Of a stretch of DNA of 64,000 nt, positions 8,347-16,006 are shown one piece after another. The DNA is from Dehalogenimonas sp. WBC-2 (GTDB lineage: Bacteria; Chloroflexota; Dehalococcoidia; Dehalococcoidales; Dehalococcoidaceae). The translations under genes and the position numbers were made by a program. The stretch's first letter is position 1. Each line of letters opens with the position of its first letter. The notes beneath the pieces are model-generated. The model was not told the DNA's origin and did no database searches. It worked only from the letters and a program-made list of their open reading frames with translations. Location of the stretch: positions 62,001 through 126,000 of the forward strand of contig CP011392.1 of NCBI GenBank assembly GCA_001005265.1, given 5' to 3'.

Positions 8347-8457
8347 ATGAAAATGAAAACCGCCCTGAGGACTATCTTGGTTGTCACTGTTGTCTCTATC
8401 GCCACTGTTTTATCCGCCATTCCAGTTGCTGCTTGGCCTGTAGCCACTGGTCCGTAA
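8347..8457 (+). CDS. Sec-exported micro-peptide (36 residues), candidate signal peptide precursor
   Basis: Small open frame with a strong ribosome binding site (AAGGAG at 8333-8338) before the ATG. The product has a charged start (MKMK), a hydrophobic core (TILVVTVVSIATVLSAI) and a signal-peptidase-like site PVAA, leaving a very short C-terminal end WPVATGP. Almost the whole protein is therefore an export signal. The order TPR regulator gene followed by a tiny exported peptide gene resembles RRNPP-type regulator/peptide pairs of Firmicutes, although the regulator here is a different, MalT/SARP-like family. Family membership could not be recognised. An alternative is a small membrane-spanning peptide or a leader peptide. 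Confidence 0.6.
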   Translation: MKMKTALRTILVVTVVSIATVLSAIPVAAWPVATGP

Positions 8458-8474
8458 CAAGCATGAGAAAAGGA

Positions 8475-8511
8475 GGGGGCTCCGAGGTAAAAGATGGTAT
8501 TCGGAGCCCCC
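8475..8511 (+). promoter_or_regulatory. 11-bp perfect hairpin over the start region of the receiver gene
   Basis: Arms GGGGGCTCCGA (8475-8485) and its exact complement (8501-8511) flank a 15-base loop. The only plausible Shine-Dalgarno (AGGAGG at 8471-8476) borders the left arm and the ATG at 8494 lies in the loop. The hairpin could control translation of the receiver gene, or act as a terminator of the micro-peptide transcript, although only a weak T-run (four T) follows. Confidence 0.6.
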
Positions 8512-8976
8512 GGACCAATTTTGAAAAACCCTGATAAATCACTATCACTTGGGGGGTTGTTGGAAGAGTTACTGCAAGGACAAAGACCGCGACTGCTGGT
8601 CGTGGAAGATGAACCGCATGTCGGGGAAATTTGTCTGCGCGTTTTGGGCCGTGAAGGCTTTGACGTGGAGATAGCCGCAAATGGCCATATAGGGTTGGGT
8701 TTTGTTATTCAATATGATTATGATTTTTGCCTGCTGGATATTAGAACCCCAGGCATGAGTGGCAAAGAACTCTATAAGTGGCTGCTTGAAAACCGGACGG
8801 AGCTAGCCAGCAGAGTGATATTTACCACCGGTGATATTATGGCTCAGGACCTGTTGGCATTTATCAAGCATACCGGTCGTCCCTTCCTGCCGAAGCCGTT
8901 TTCACCAGATGAACTGGTGAAAATAGTGAAGGAGACCTGGAAAGAGATTATCAGCAGGCCAGTTAATGCCCAGTAG
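8494..8976 (+). CDS. Stand-alone response-regulator receiver protein
   Basis: A CheY-like receiver domain starts at about residue 32 (RPRLLVVEDEPHVGE). The phospho-acceptor Asp is in CLLDIRTPGMSG, the conserved Thr in VIFTTGD, and the Lys in FLPKPFSPDEL. There is no output domain. No histidine kinase gene is adjacent. The 31 residues before the domain have no receiver homology, so translation may really begin at one of two adjacent TTG codons at 8557 or 8560, just after a G-rich stretch; the ATG at 8494 sits in a hairpin loop. A terminator follows at 9069. Confidence 0.85.
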   Translation: MVFGAPGPILKNPDKSLSLGGLLEELLQGQRPRLLVVEDEPHVGEICLRVLGREGFDVEIAANGHIGLGFVIQYDYDFCLLDIRTPGMSGKELYKWLLENRTELASRVIFTTGDIMAQDLLAFIKHTGRPFLPKPFSPDELVKIVKETWKEIISRPVNAQ

Positions 8977-9068
8977 TTGCGAACTATGAGGTCTTATTTT
9001 AAGGTGAACTCCACTGTGACGTCAGCAACTTCCCATGGTGATGTGTCAGAGGGGCTAGTTAGCAAAAC

Positions 9069-9106
9069 AAAAGCCTTTAATAAATGAAAATACTTAAGGC
9101 TTTTTT
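9069..9106 (+). terminator. Rho-independent terminator after the receiver gene
   Basis: A nine-base-pair stem (AAAAGCCTT at 9069-9077 with AAGGCTTTT at 9096-9104), followed by further T residues. A-rich on the other side too, so it may serve both strands, including the small minus-strand gene ending at 9190. Confidence 0.7.
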
Positions 9107-9189
9107 GTCTAACTTGGTGGAACTGAGTTACCAATAGGTAGAACGTTTCCGTTGCCTTCATATTGGTTTAGGTTATAGCACAATTCGGT

Positions 9190-9408
9190 TCAAGGGTTGG
9201 GTGCGCTTTGTTCTTCGACAATGAGTCGGTGTACTTTTAACTCATCAATATTTAAATTTTTTATCACGGCTCGGTTGACAGCCAATCGTCCAATTGCCAA
9301 TGCCCCGATGGCGATAGCCCCTACAGCCAAAGCTCCAAATGCAACAGATCCGATGGTTAAAGCTCCCACCTTTCTGTGAACAATTGGAAGATACTTTTGA
9401 TCAGCCAT
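9190..9408 (-). CDS. Small pentapeptide-repeat-like protein
   Basis: A 72-residue product read from the ATG at 9408, which has AGGGAGGG a few bases upstream. Residues about 17-60 show a strict period of five: GSVAF, GALAV, GAIAI, GALAI, GRLAV, NRAVI, KNLNI, DELKV, HRLIV. Hydrophobic residues always occupy positions three and five and small residues the first places. This is the pattern of a right-handed quadrilateral beta-helix (pentapeptide-repeat fold), though it departs from the A(D/N)LXX consensus. The Gly/Ala-rich section could instead be read as a membrane helix, but the periodicity continues into charged repeats. Function unknown; no operon partner. Confidence 0.6.
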   Translation of the reverse strand: MADQKYLPIVHRKVGALTIGSVAFGALAVGAIAIGALAIGRLAVNRAVIKNLNIDELKVHRLIVEEQSAPNP

Positions 9409-9623
9409 TTCGCCCTCCCTATTTTTCATCCTGACTAATGATAGCAGGGAAAACTTACAACCTAAAAGACATGACATTCGGGAGGTATTTTCACTTGGGG
9501 CTCTGGGTCAACGTAGGGAAGTAAACATTCTAACAAAAGGTTAAATCCGGCAACAACGCGAAAACAGCGAGTCAATGTCTTCACACCGTTCATTTTGCAC
9601 ACCCAACGGCGATTTTAGCTTTG

Positions 9624-9699
9624 TGGTGGAGCCGGAGGGGATCGAACCCTCTACCTTTTGACTGCCAGTCAAACGTTCTCCCAAGTGAACTACGGCCCC
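9624..9699 (-). tRNA. tRNA-Ala (anticodon GGC)
   Basis: On the minus strand the sequence folds as a cloverleaf: acceptor GGGGCCG paired with CGGCTCC (one G-U), anticodon stem TTTGA/TCAAA with loop CTGGCAG giving anticodon GGC, and a T-arm with GGTTCGATCC. Discriminator A73 is followed by CCA in the DNA, so the CCA end is genome-encoded. It reads GCC/GCU alanine codons. Confidence 0.93.
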
Positions 9700-9754
9700 A
9701 ATAGGATAGATACGAAATATATCATATCATCCTGAGTGCTGCAAGTTATGAAAG

Positions 9755-10069
9755 CTATTCGATTACGACGCCGGTGCCATAAGCAATGGTCTCTGCAGCG
9801 GACTGCATGACCATTGCAGTGCCGAATGACAGGGAAATGACCGCATTTGCACCCTTCTTCTCAGCGTCGGCAATCATACGTTTCAGGGCCTCTTCACGTG
9901 ATTCAGCCATCATCTGGGTGTACTCGCCGATCTCACCGCCGACAAGGCCTCTGAAACCAGCCATGATGTCCTTGCCGATATGTTTGGCTCTGATGGTTGA
10001 CCCTCTGACCAGACCTACGGTGCTAGTGATGTTTTTGCCCGGGATTGTGGGTGATGTGACGACGATCAA
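9755..10069 (-). CDS. YbjQ/UPF0145 family protein
   Basis: A 104-residue protein with the family's typical start (IVVTSPTIPGKNI) and end (AMVMQSAAETIAYGTGVVIE). YbjQ proteins form compact beta-rich oligomers; they were once annotated as heavy-metal-binding, but the function is not established. The TTG start at 10069 overlaps the TGA of the upstream gene (TTGA) and is preceded by GAGGAGG, so the two genes are translationally coupled. Genes run 10965 to 9755 in the same direction and probably form one operon with the ArsR/SdpI-like pair. Confidence 0.88.
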   Translation of the reverse strand: MIVVTSPTIPGKNITSTVGLVRGSTIRAKHIGKDIMAGFRGLVGGEIGEYTQMMAESREEALKRMIADAEKKGANAVISLSFGTAMVMQSAAETIAYGTGVVIE

Positions 10070-10281
10070 TTGTCTACCTCCTCAAAATTTTCTTGTTTCT
10101 TCTGTTTCTGCCGGTCGATGATTGCTTGGACGAGCAGCGCCAGTCCGCCGAGGAAAAACGCTGCCGTAATGAGTATAACTACCCATGGTGTTTGGTCTGC
10201 TTCGTCCACCATCGCCCATATAACGCTCCCCATCATTGCCAGAAAGGCAATCAGGAAAAGACCGAGACCCAGTTTTTTCAT
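10066..10281 (-). CDS. Small two-helix membrane protein
   Basis: A 71-residue protein with membrane segments at about residues 4-24 (LGLGLFLIAFLAMMGSVIWAM) and 33-54 (WVVILITAAFFLGGLALLV), followed by a charged, Lys/Gln/Glu-rich cytoplasmic tail. The short acidic linker DEADQ lies between the helices. No family was recognised. Its stop overlaps the start of the YbjQ-like gene, and it lies 21 bases after the SdpI-like gene, which suggests an accessory role in that module. Confidence 0.7.
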   Translation of the reverse strand: MKKLGLGLFLIAFLAMMGSVIWAMVDEADQTPWVVILITAAFFLGGLALLVQAIIDRQKQKKQENFEEVDN

Positions 10282-10302
10282 ATTATCCTCCAGGTTCCCG
10301 CC

Positions 10303-10968
10303 TTAGCGGATACCGTTTGAGCGGTTAGGGTCAGATTTCCAGACTCTGTAAGAATAGGCGAAGAGAAATACGATTGATGCCAGGAATAATCCCATGATAA
10401 CCAGGAAAAGCCAGTTTTGTCCCAGTATTCCGGCTAAAGCCAGCAGAACGCCGAAACCTACGAACAGTTTTCCGCCGAGTTGGTGCGTTTTAGTCCATGA
10501 TAAATCGCTGGTTAGCGTCCATGGCGTCCGGATGCCGACGAACCAGGTAGGTTTGAGTTTCCCGAAATAATTGCCGAGTACAGCCAGCAAGATACCCACC
10601 ATGACAGGGATGACTCTGCCGACATCGATGGATACCTCGTTGATGTAGGCAATGGTTACGCCATAGACGACTGCCATGAATACCACCAGTAGGGTCCTGA
10701 TGATCCTGTAGACATTGCCGAAACGGTCATAGTTCGCCCGTTTCGGGTCTATGCGCGGGATGAAAAGCAGCATCAGGTATATCCCGACGGTCATGAGAGG
10801 TAGGAGCAGCAATCCTTCGAACTTACCGCCGTAGCCGTCGACTTCCCCTGATATGCCCCAATGTACCGGAATACTGTCCGGCGCGCCGGACCAGGCTAGT
10901 GCCGCGGTGATGAACATCGCCGCCATCAATAGCAGATTAAACGCTTCACTTCGCCAGGTGATTTTCAT
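10303..10968 (-). CDS. SdpI/DUF1648 family membrane protein
   Basis: A 221-residue protein with about six membrane segments. The N-terminal DUF1648 signature is visible: LPD-like APDSIPVHWGISGEVDGYGGK. A second signature VGIRTPWTLTSDLSWTKTHQLGGKLF is the SdpI-type half. In Bacillus SdpI is an immunity protein against the killing factor SdpC and also a sensor that recruits the repressor SdpR to the membrane. Here the gene overlaps the stop of an ArsR/SdpR-like repressor gene by four bases (ATGA), the same gene pairing as sdpRI. No toxin gene is seen nearby. Confidence 0.9.
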   Translation of the reverse strand: MKITWRSEAFNLLLMAAMFITAALAWSGAPDSIPVHWGISGEVDGYGGKFEGLLLLPLMTVGIYLMLLFIPRIDPKRANYDRFGNVYRIIRTLLVVFMAVVYGVTIAYINEVSIDVGRVIPVMVGILLAVLGNYFGKLKPTWFVGIRTPWTLTSDLSWTKTHQLGGKLFVGFGVLLALAGILGQNWLFLVIMGLFLASIVFLFAYSYRVWKSDPNRSNGIR

Positions 10969-11264
10969 GATGGCTTATCCTGTACGTCTTTTTTATTTTT
11001 TTCGCCTACCTTGAGCAATTCCATGATTGCGGCAAGGGTTTCCTCGACCACCGACAGATTCAGGCTGTAGGTGATGACGGTACCGGTGCGCTCTTCCTGG
11101 ATAAGATTGGCGGCTTTCAACACGTTGAAATGCCCCGACAGGGTGGATTTGGCCAAGTGGAACTTCTCAGCGATTTCGCCGGCGCTCATCGGCCCCTCGC
11201 CGAGCATTTTGAGGATGCGACGGCGGGTGACATCGGCCAGGGCTTTATAGACGCTTTCAGTCAT
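10965..11264 (-). CDS. ArsR/SdpR-type autorepressor
   Basis: A 99-residue winged-helix repressor from the ATG at 11264; an upstream extension of the frame to 11354 overlaps the operator and cysS and is not credible. The helix-turn-helix is in MSAGEIAEKFHLAKSTLSGHFNVLKAANLI (given here as a description; core AKSTLSGHFNVLK), with the wing EERTGTVITYSL. No Cys metal site is seen, consistent with an SdpR-like rather than metal-sensing member. It is the first gene of an operon with the SdpI-like protein, and a perfect inverted repeat lies directly in front of its start codon, predicting autoregulation. Confidence 0.88.
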   Translation of the reverse strand: MTESVYKALADVTRRRILKMLGEGPMSAGEIAEKFHLAKSTLSGHFNVLKAANLIQEERTGTVITYSLNLSVVEETLAAIMELLKVGEKNKKDVQDKPS

Positions 11265-11265
11265 A

Positions 11266-11289
11266 TTCGGTAATTCGCCAATTACCGAA
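11266..11289 (-). promoter_or_regulatory. Operator: 10-bp perfect inverted repeat before the SdpR-like gene
   Basis: TTCGGTAATT and AATTACCGAA are exact complements separated by CGCC. The repeat ends two bases before the start codon at 11264, so a bound dimer would block transcription or initiation. Its symmetry and place fit an autoregulatory ArsR-family operator. Confidence 0.75.
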
Positions 11290-11332
11290 ATAATACTACC
11301 GGGAGCAATTCCTGTCAAGTTCCCGCAGTGGA

Positions 11333-12775
11333 TCAGGCCGGTTTGAACTCCCATATTGTGCCTGCCGGTGTATCTTTGATGGCGATTCCGGCCATATCAA
11401 GTTTTTTGCGCAGGGCATCGGCCTCGGCGTACTTTTTAGCTTGTCTCAGTTCGGTCCGCAGCCCTATCACGTCGTTCATTGTTTTTTCGGTATCCCCGCC
11501 CCAATCCGGCACCTCCCGTCCGAGTTCCCGAAAGATCTCGGTGGCGACTGCGGCGATACGGCTGTCATCGGAAACGGTTTTCGCTGCTGGTTCCAGTTTC
11601 AAGCCCAGGATTCCGGTCAGTTCTCCCAATAGCGCCTTGGCGCCTGAACTGTCGGAATTATCGGCATCCATACGGTTGATATCCCGGACCAGGTCGAAGA
11701 GCGTCGCCAGAGCCCGGGGTGAGTTGAAATCGTCGTCCATGGCTTCGGTGAATCGTTTGCGGTAGAAATCGGCATCAAAATCGGTTTTTTTGCTGCTGCC
11801 GGTGCCAGCCTTTAACGCCTGTGCCAGCCGCAGTGCGCCTTTTTCAGACCCTTCCATGATTTCGGCGGAGAAGGTCAGCGGGCTGCGGTAGTGGGAACTG
11901 AGGACGAATATTCTCAGCCCGTCGGCTGAATATTGGGACAGGGCTTCCTTGATGGTGATCAGGTTGCCCAGAGACTTGCTCATCTTTTCGCCGCCGAGCT
12001 GCAGCAGGCCGTTGTGCATCCAGTAGCGGACGAACGGTTTTTTACCGGTGAAACTTTCAGATTGGGCGATCTCGTTCTCGTGATGAGGGAATATCAAATC
12101 CTGGCCGCCGCCGTGTATATCTATCGTCTCGCCGAGGTATTTCCGGCTCATGGCGGAGCATTCGATGTGCCAACCAGGTCGGCCTAAGCCCCAGGGCGAT
12201 TGCCAGGAGGGCTCGCCGGGCTTGGCCGCTTTCCATAAAACGAAATCCATAGGGTGTTCTTTATCTTCGTCAACTTCAATACGCGCTCCGGCCTGCATCT
12301 GATCCAGAGTCCGGTGGGACAGCTTACCGTAATCGTCCAGTCTGGTCACCCTGAAATAGATTGACCCCTTCGATTCATAAGCAAAACCCTTTTTGACAAG
12401 TCCTTCGACCAGTTCGATGATCGAAGGGATCTCCTGGGTAACCCGTGGATAAACGTCGGCTGGAAGGATGTTGAGCGAGGCCATATCCGACAGGAAATCG
12501 GCGATGTTGCGGTCGGCCAGTTCCAGCGGTGTCAGGCCCTGCGGTGCGGCCTTGGCGATGATCTTATCGTCGACATCGGTGAAATTCTGGATATACCTGA
12601 CGCCGTAACCACGGTACAGTAGATAGCGGCGGATGACATCGAAATTGATATAACTCATGGCATGACCGATGTGCGCTGAAGACTGCGGTGTGATGCCGCA
12701 GACGTACATTTTGACCGGTTGGCCTTCTGGCTTGAATTCTTCTTTACGTCCGCTAAGGGTATTTGAAATCTGCAT
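11333..12775 (-). CDS. cysS: Cysteinyl-tRNA synthetase
   Basis: A 480-residue class Ia aminoacyl-tRNA synthetase, which joins cysteine to tRNA-Cys in the cytosol. The zinc/substrate Cys is in [10 protein letters not shown], the HIGH motif in [10 protein letters not shown], and the KMSKS loop is [20 protein letters not shown] and [11 protein letters not shown] supply the other zinc ligands. Length and motif order are normal for the family. It lies downstream of ispD-ispF in the same direction with a 54-base gap, an arrangement common in bacteria (ispD/ispF/cysS), so the three probably share a transcript. Confidence 0.97.
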   Translation of the reverse strand: MQISNTLSGRKEEFKPEGQPVKMYVCGITPQSSAHIGHAMSYINFDVIRRYLLYRGYGVRYIQNFTDVDDKIIAKAAPQGLTPLELADRNIADFLSDMASLNILPADVYPRVTQEIPSIIELVEGLVKKGFAYESKGSIYFRVTRLDDYGKLSHRTLDQMQAGARIEVDEDKEHPMDFVLWKAAKPGEPSWQSPWGLGRPGWHIECSAMSRKYLGETIDIHGGGQDLIFPHHENEIAQSESFTGKKPFVRYWMHNGLLQLGGEKMSKSLGNLITIKEALSQYSADGLRIFVLSSHYRSPLTFSAEIMEGSEKGALRLAQALKAGTGSSKKTDFDADFYRKRFTEAMDDDFNSPRALATLFDLVRDINRMDADNSDSSGAKALLGELTGILGLKLEPAAKTVSDDSRIAAVATEIFRELGREVPDWGGDTEKTMNDVIGLRTELRQAKKYAEADALRKKLDMAGIAIKDTPAGTIWEFKPA

Positions 12776-12829
12776 GTTACCTATATTACTGTCCGTTGTT
12801 TTCCTCTCATAATTGAGTCTGCGGCAGAG

Positions 12830-13309
12830 TTAAACGCTCTCAATGAGTGCTGTCGCCCAAACACACATGCCCTCTTCACGGCCGACAAAACCAAGTTTTT
12901 CCGAGGTGCCTGCCTTGATATTGACCGCCGTGGGGTCAATGCTCAAGACGCTGGCGAGGTTACGGCGCATGGCATCCTTATATTCGCTCAATCTGGGCTG
13001 CTCCGCCGCGACCATGATATCAATATTACCAATCTGCCAACCGGCATCACTGATCATTCCCCCGACATTGCCTAGTAGAGACAGACTGGAAATCCCTTTA
13101 TACTGAGGGTCTCCGGGTGGGAAGTGAACGCCGATGTCTCCCAACCCCGCCGCCCCCAGCAGCGCGTCCATGACGGCATGTGTAAGCACATCGGCATCGC
13201 TCCAACCGATTAGACCATGGCTCCATGGAATATCCACCCCTCCCAGAACGAGCTTAAGCCCCGGCGCCAGCCGATGGACATCATAACCGATGCCGCTACG
13301 GATTTTCAT
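12830..13309 (-). CDS. ispF: 2-C-methyl-D-erythritol 2,4-cyclodiphosphate synthase
   Basis: A 159-residue enzyme of the MEP isoprenoid pathway that cyclises CDP-methylerythritol 2-phosphate. It starts MKIRSGIGYDVHRLAPG; the metal-binding Asp-x-His (GYDVH) and His in SDADVLTHAVMDALLGAAGLGDIG (core DADVLTHAVMDALLGA) are present, and the C-terminal GFVGREEGMCVWA is typical. The ATG at 13309 follows the ispD stop by one base, showing tight coupling. Confidence 0.97.
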   Translation of the reverse strand: MKIRSGIGYDVHRLAPGLKLVLGGVDIPWSHGLIGWSDADVLTHAVMDALLGAAGLGDIGVHFPPGDPQYKGISSLSLLGNVGGMISDAGWQIGNIDIMVAAEQPRLSEYKDAMRRNLASVLSIDPTAVNIKAGTSEKLGFVGREEGMCVWATALIESV

Positions 13310-13310
13310 A

Positions 13311-14000
13311 CTATTCGCCGTGCCTTCTCCAGAGTATCTCGGCGGCTGCAAGGCTTTCAGGGGTGGTTATCTTGATGTTTGCTGTGGATCCCTGATAAAG
13401 CTTGACCGGTACGCCCAACCGCTCGACCAGTGATGAGTCGTCGGTGGCGGAGCCGATAGCTGTGTCATAGGCGCGGCGAATCAGGTCGTAACGGAAAACC
13501 TGAGGTGTCTGTGCTGCCCACATTTGTTCCCGTGGCGGAGTCTCCTGAATGTCGCCGTTTTCAGTGACGATTTTAATGGTGTCAGTAACCCGTACGCCGC
13601 AAACCGCCGCCCCGGTGGCTTGGGCGGCTTTAATGCCGTCTTCAATCTGTTCCCGACGCAACAGCGGCCGCGCTCCATCGTGGATGCAAACCCACTTCAC
13701 ATCATTCTCCAGCAGTCTCAAGGCATTCATCACAGAATCCTGACGACGATTGCCACCAGTTATGATGTCGGTCACCTTGCGCCATTTCTCGGCATCTGAC
13801 AGCCGTTTACCGGCGGCCAGGTTTTCCGGGTTTAAGACAACGATGATGCGGTCGATAACCGGGGCAGACTCGAAGGGATAAACCGTCCTTGCCAGCACCG
13901 GGCGGTTACCCAGCGGGGTGAATATCTTGTCAATTCCCTGCATGCGTTCACTGGAACCGGCGGCGGCTATAATGGCGGCAACTCGTTCATTGTTAAACAT
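13311..14000 (-). CDS. ispD: 2-C-methyl-D-erythritol 4-phosphate cytidylyltransferase
   Basis: A 229-residue enzyme that attaches CMP to methylerythritol 4-phosphate. Visible: nucleotide-binding AAIIAAAGSSERMQGIDK, the GGNRRQDSVMNAL loop, VCIHDGARPLL and the C-terminal NIKITTPESLAAAE. Two ATG codons are possible (14018 and 14000); 14000 gives the standard N-terminus. There is no Shine-Dalgarno at either, but TATAAT ends six bases before the ATG at 14000 on the minus strand, so the message may be leaderless. It is the first gene of ispD-ispF-cysS. Confidence 0.95.
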   Translation of the reverse strand: MFNNERVAAIIAAAGSSERMQGIDKIFTPLGNRPVLARTVYPFESAPVIDRIIVVLNPENLAAGKRLSDAEKWRKVTDIITGGNRRQDSVMNALRLLENDVKWVCIHDGARPLLRREQIEDGIKAAQATGAAVCGVRVTDTIKIVTENGDIQETPPREQMWAAQTPQVFRYDLIRRAYDTAIGSATDDSSLVERLGVPVKLYQGSTANIKITTPESLAAAEILWRRHGE

Positions 14001-14125
14001 GAACGTATTATAAGGCATGCAGTCATAGAGCGCTATGGGTTATTCTTGCTTTTTTGGCTGTTGCCAAAGTCAAAAATTGATGCTGGAAAATATCCGCAAA
14101 AAGCAGTTAAAGAGATTGGAGAAGA

Positions 14126-14698
14126 TTAGAGGCGCAACTTGCCGCGAGAGATTAGCAGAGCTGCCCCGATGCCGGTTATCAGGCCGCCAAGATGAGCTTC
14201 CCAGGCGACACCCGGCACTAAAGAGATGAGCAAACCGCCGCCGATAACAGCGATCCACAGCGGCATGGGGATGGGGATGGGAAAAATGATCACCCGTGTC
14301 ATGGGTTTAAGCACTGCCAGCGCACCACCAAGGGCGAAGATGGCACCAGAGGCGCCCACCGCGATGGCATACGATGGTCCCAGTAGCCAGAAGAAGAGAC
14401 TGCCGACAATGCCGCCGATAAAGTAGATAGCCAGCATGGTTCTCTCTCCCACCAGTTGTACCATATAGCTACCGAAGAAATAGAGCGCCAGCATATTAAA
14501 GAGCACGTGAGAAAAACTGCCATGAACGAACATGCTGGTCACGGCCGTCCATGGTTCCCGGGTGAAAGTAGCCGGGCTTAAACCAAGTTGGTAAATCAGG
14601 GTTGATGACCCGAGAGTCAGGATATAGACTAAAACGTTGACCCCAATGAGGACAAACAACGGATTCTGCCAGATCTGGCGGTTGTGACGTTGATACAT
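14126..14698 (-). CDS. Rhomboid-family intramembrane serine protease
   Basis: A 190-residue, six-helix membrane protein. The catalytic Ser is in GASGAIFALGG and the catalytic His in AHLGGLITG near the C-terminus; FVHGSFSHVLFNMLALYFFG carries the conserved His/Asn of helix 2 (core HVLFNM). Rhomboids cleave transmembrane segments of other proteins. The ATG at 14698 with GAGGG upstream is preferred over the GTG at 14707. It stands between ispD and the THEP1-like gene, on the same strand, with no obvious partner. Confidence 0.93.
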   Translation of the reverse strand: MYQRHNRQIWQNPLFVLIGVNVLVYILTLGSSTLIYQLGLSPATFTREPWTAVTSMFVHGSFSHVLFNMLALYFFGSYMVQLVGERTMLAIYFIGGIVGSLFFWLLGPSYAIAVGASGAIFALGGALAVLKPMTRVIIFPIPIPMPLWIAVIGGGLLISLVPGVAWEAHLGGLITGIGAALLISRGKLRL

Positions 14699-14749
14699 AA
14701 CCCTCACATGATACGTGTTTTAGGCGCAGTTAGGCAAATTGCGGTGGTT

Positions 14750-15295
14750 TCAAAGGATGTTGATATCAGGATAACTAAACACATGACCTTCTTTTTCCAA
14801 ATCAAGGCCAATGTCGTGTGTCACAAAATTAGTGCTGGGTTTCGATGCGGAAAAGCGGTTAACAAAATTGAGCAACAATCGTTTCCGAACCACAGATACC
14901 GTGTTGGGGGATTGGCCGTAAGCGACTTGTGCTTCTTGGGAGAGACCTTTGCCATTGAGTTCCAGATGACCCATCTCATCAATGAATACAACACTGCATC
15001 CGGTCTGGACGGCATTACTTATTGCTTGTTTTGCAAAGGCCAAACCGGTATCGCTAATAACGTATTTTCCAACCTTTTGACCGATCTCCCTTGCTGCCGA
15101 ATCAACGCGTGCAAAGCTGGTTGACTGACCTGAGTGAAGGTCTATGACGTCGTAGCCAATTTTTACATTTTCATTGGACTGAACCCGGCAAAGAATACCA
15201 CCAACCTTGACTCCCTGCCATTTCAGGATGGAGGCGTATCGGTCACACCATGAAGTTTTACCGCTACCGATTTCTCCAGTTACGATGAGGTTCAC
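14750..15295 (-). CDS. THEP1-like nucleoside-triphosphatase
   Basis: A 181-residue P-loop protein. Walker A is GEIGSGKTSW near residue 7, Walker B is VVFIDEMGHLEL, as in the NTPase THEP1 (DUF265) family, which hydrolyses NTPs slowly and whose role is unclear. A basic, Cys-containing segment (GILCRVQ) is in the middle. The start is GTG, exactly adjacent to the TAG stop of the membrane-protein gene upstream, so it is the last gene of the molybdoenzyme operon. The position suggests a role in assembly or cofactor insertion; this is inferred from linkage only. Confidence 0.82.
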   Translation of the reverse strand: MNLIVTGEIGSGKTSWCDRYASILKWQGVKVGGILCRVQSNENVKIGYDVIDLHSGQSTSFARVDSAAREIGQKVGKYVISDTGLAFAKQAISNAVQTGCSVVFIDEMGHLELNGKGLSQEAQVAYGQSPNTVSVVRKRLLLNFVNRFSASKPSTNFVTHDIGLDLEKEGHVFSYPDINIL

Positions 15296-15985
15296 CTAGC
15301 CTCCCAGATGAAAAATGGGGGGAATAGCCCAGCATGAAATAATGAGTGCGAGTGAAGTGCCGTAATAGAATCGGGGATAGTTATGCTTCAGGTTGGAAAG
15401 CCGGATCATGCTGAACTTACCAACATAATTGCCAATAACCAGCATTACCGCTCCTGCAACAGCCACCGGAGCTCCGGTATCAAAAACCGTTTGGAGCTTA
15501 GCTGACAGATCCAGCATCGGCCACTTGCCCATTCCAAAGATTGAAGCAGTAACAGCGTACAACACGATACCAAAGGCACCGGCAAGGAAACCAGCTCCAA
15601 TCTTGGCATAAAGATGTCTCTCCATTGTTTTCGCCAATATAAATGTCACGATTCCAAAAGCCAGCGCTTCCATAACTATTGCTACGGACGGATTAATGAC
15701 GTATGCCGATGTTACCGGTTGCCCAAAGATCAAAGCTGAGAAAGGTTTGAAAGCAGCAGCAATGAAACCCAGTAATGGAACCAACAATGGTTTTTTTGTA
15801 ATCGAAAGAAACACAGCCATCAGGGAAATAGCCAAGCCTCCCATGACCGCGCCTGTTTGGACAAAGTGAATCGTATGCAGGAAACCACCCAGTGACATCT
15901 CCAATAGCCCCCAGACTGACCCGATTAAGATAACGGTGAGGATATTGGCAAACCATTTACCGTGGTTAGTTGAAACAGAGCTCAT
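15296..15985 (-). CDS. Six-helix membrane protein of the molybdoenzyme operon, unknown function
   Basis: A 229-residue protein with about six hydrophobic segments (for example ILTVILIGSVWGLLEM and AVAGAVMLVIGNYVG). The start at 15985 is chosen because GGAGG lies five bases before it; the alternative ATG at 15997 has no such site. The fold has the look of an ECF-type or small permease component (internal motifs GFIAAAFKPFSALIFG), but no family was recognised with certainty. It begins 21 bases after the Mo subunit and abuts the THEP1-like gene. A role in molybdate/pterin supply or complex assembly is only a guess from context. Confidence 0.75.
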   Translation of the reverse strand: MSSVSTNHGKWFANILTVILIGSVWGLLEMSLGGFLHTIHFVQTGAVMGGLAISLMAVFLSITKKPLLVPLLGFIAAAFKPFSALIFGQPVTSAYVINPSVAIVMEALAFGIVTFILAKTMERHLYAKIGAGFLAGAFGIVLYAVTASIFGMGKWPMLDLSAKLQTVFDTGAPVAVAGAVMLVIGNYVGKFSMIRLSNLKHNYPRFYYGTSLALIISCWAIPPIFHLGG

Positions 15986-16006
15986 ATTGGCCTCCATTAT
16001 ATGTTA

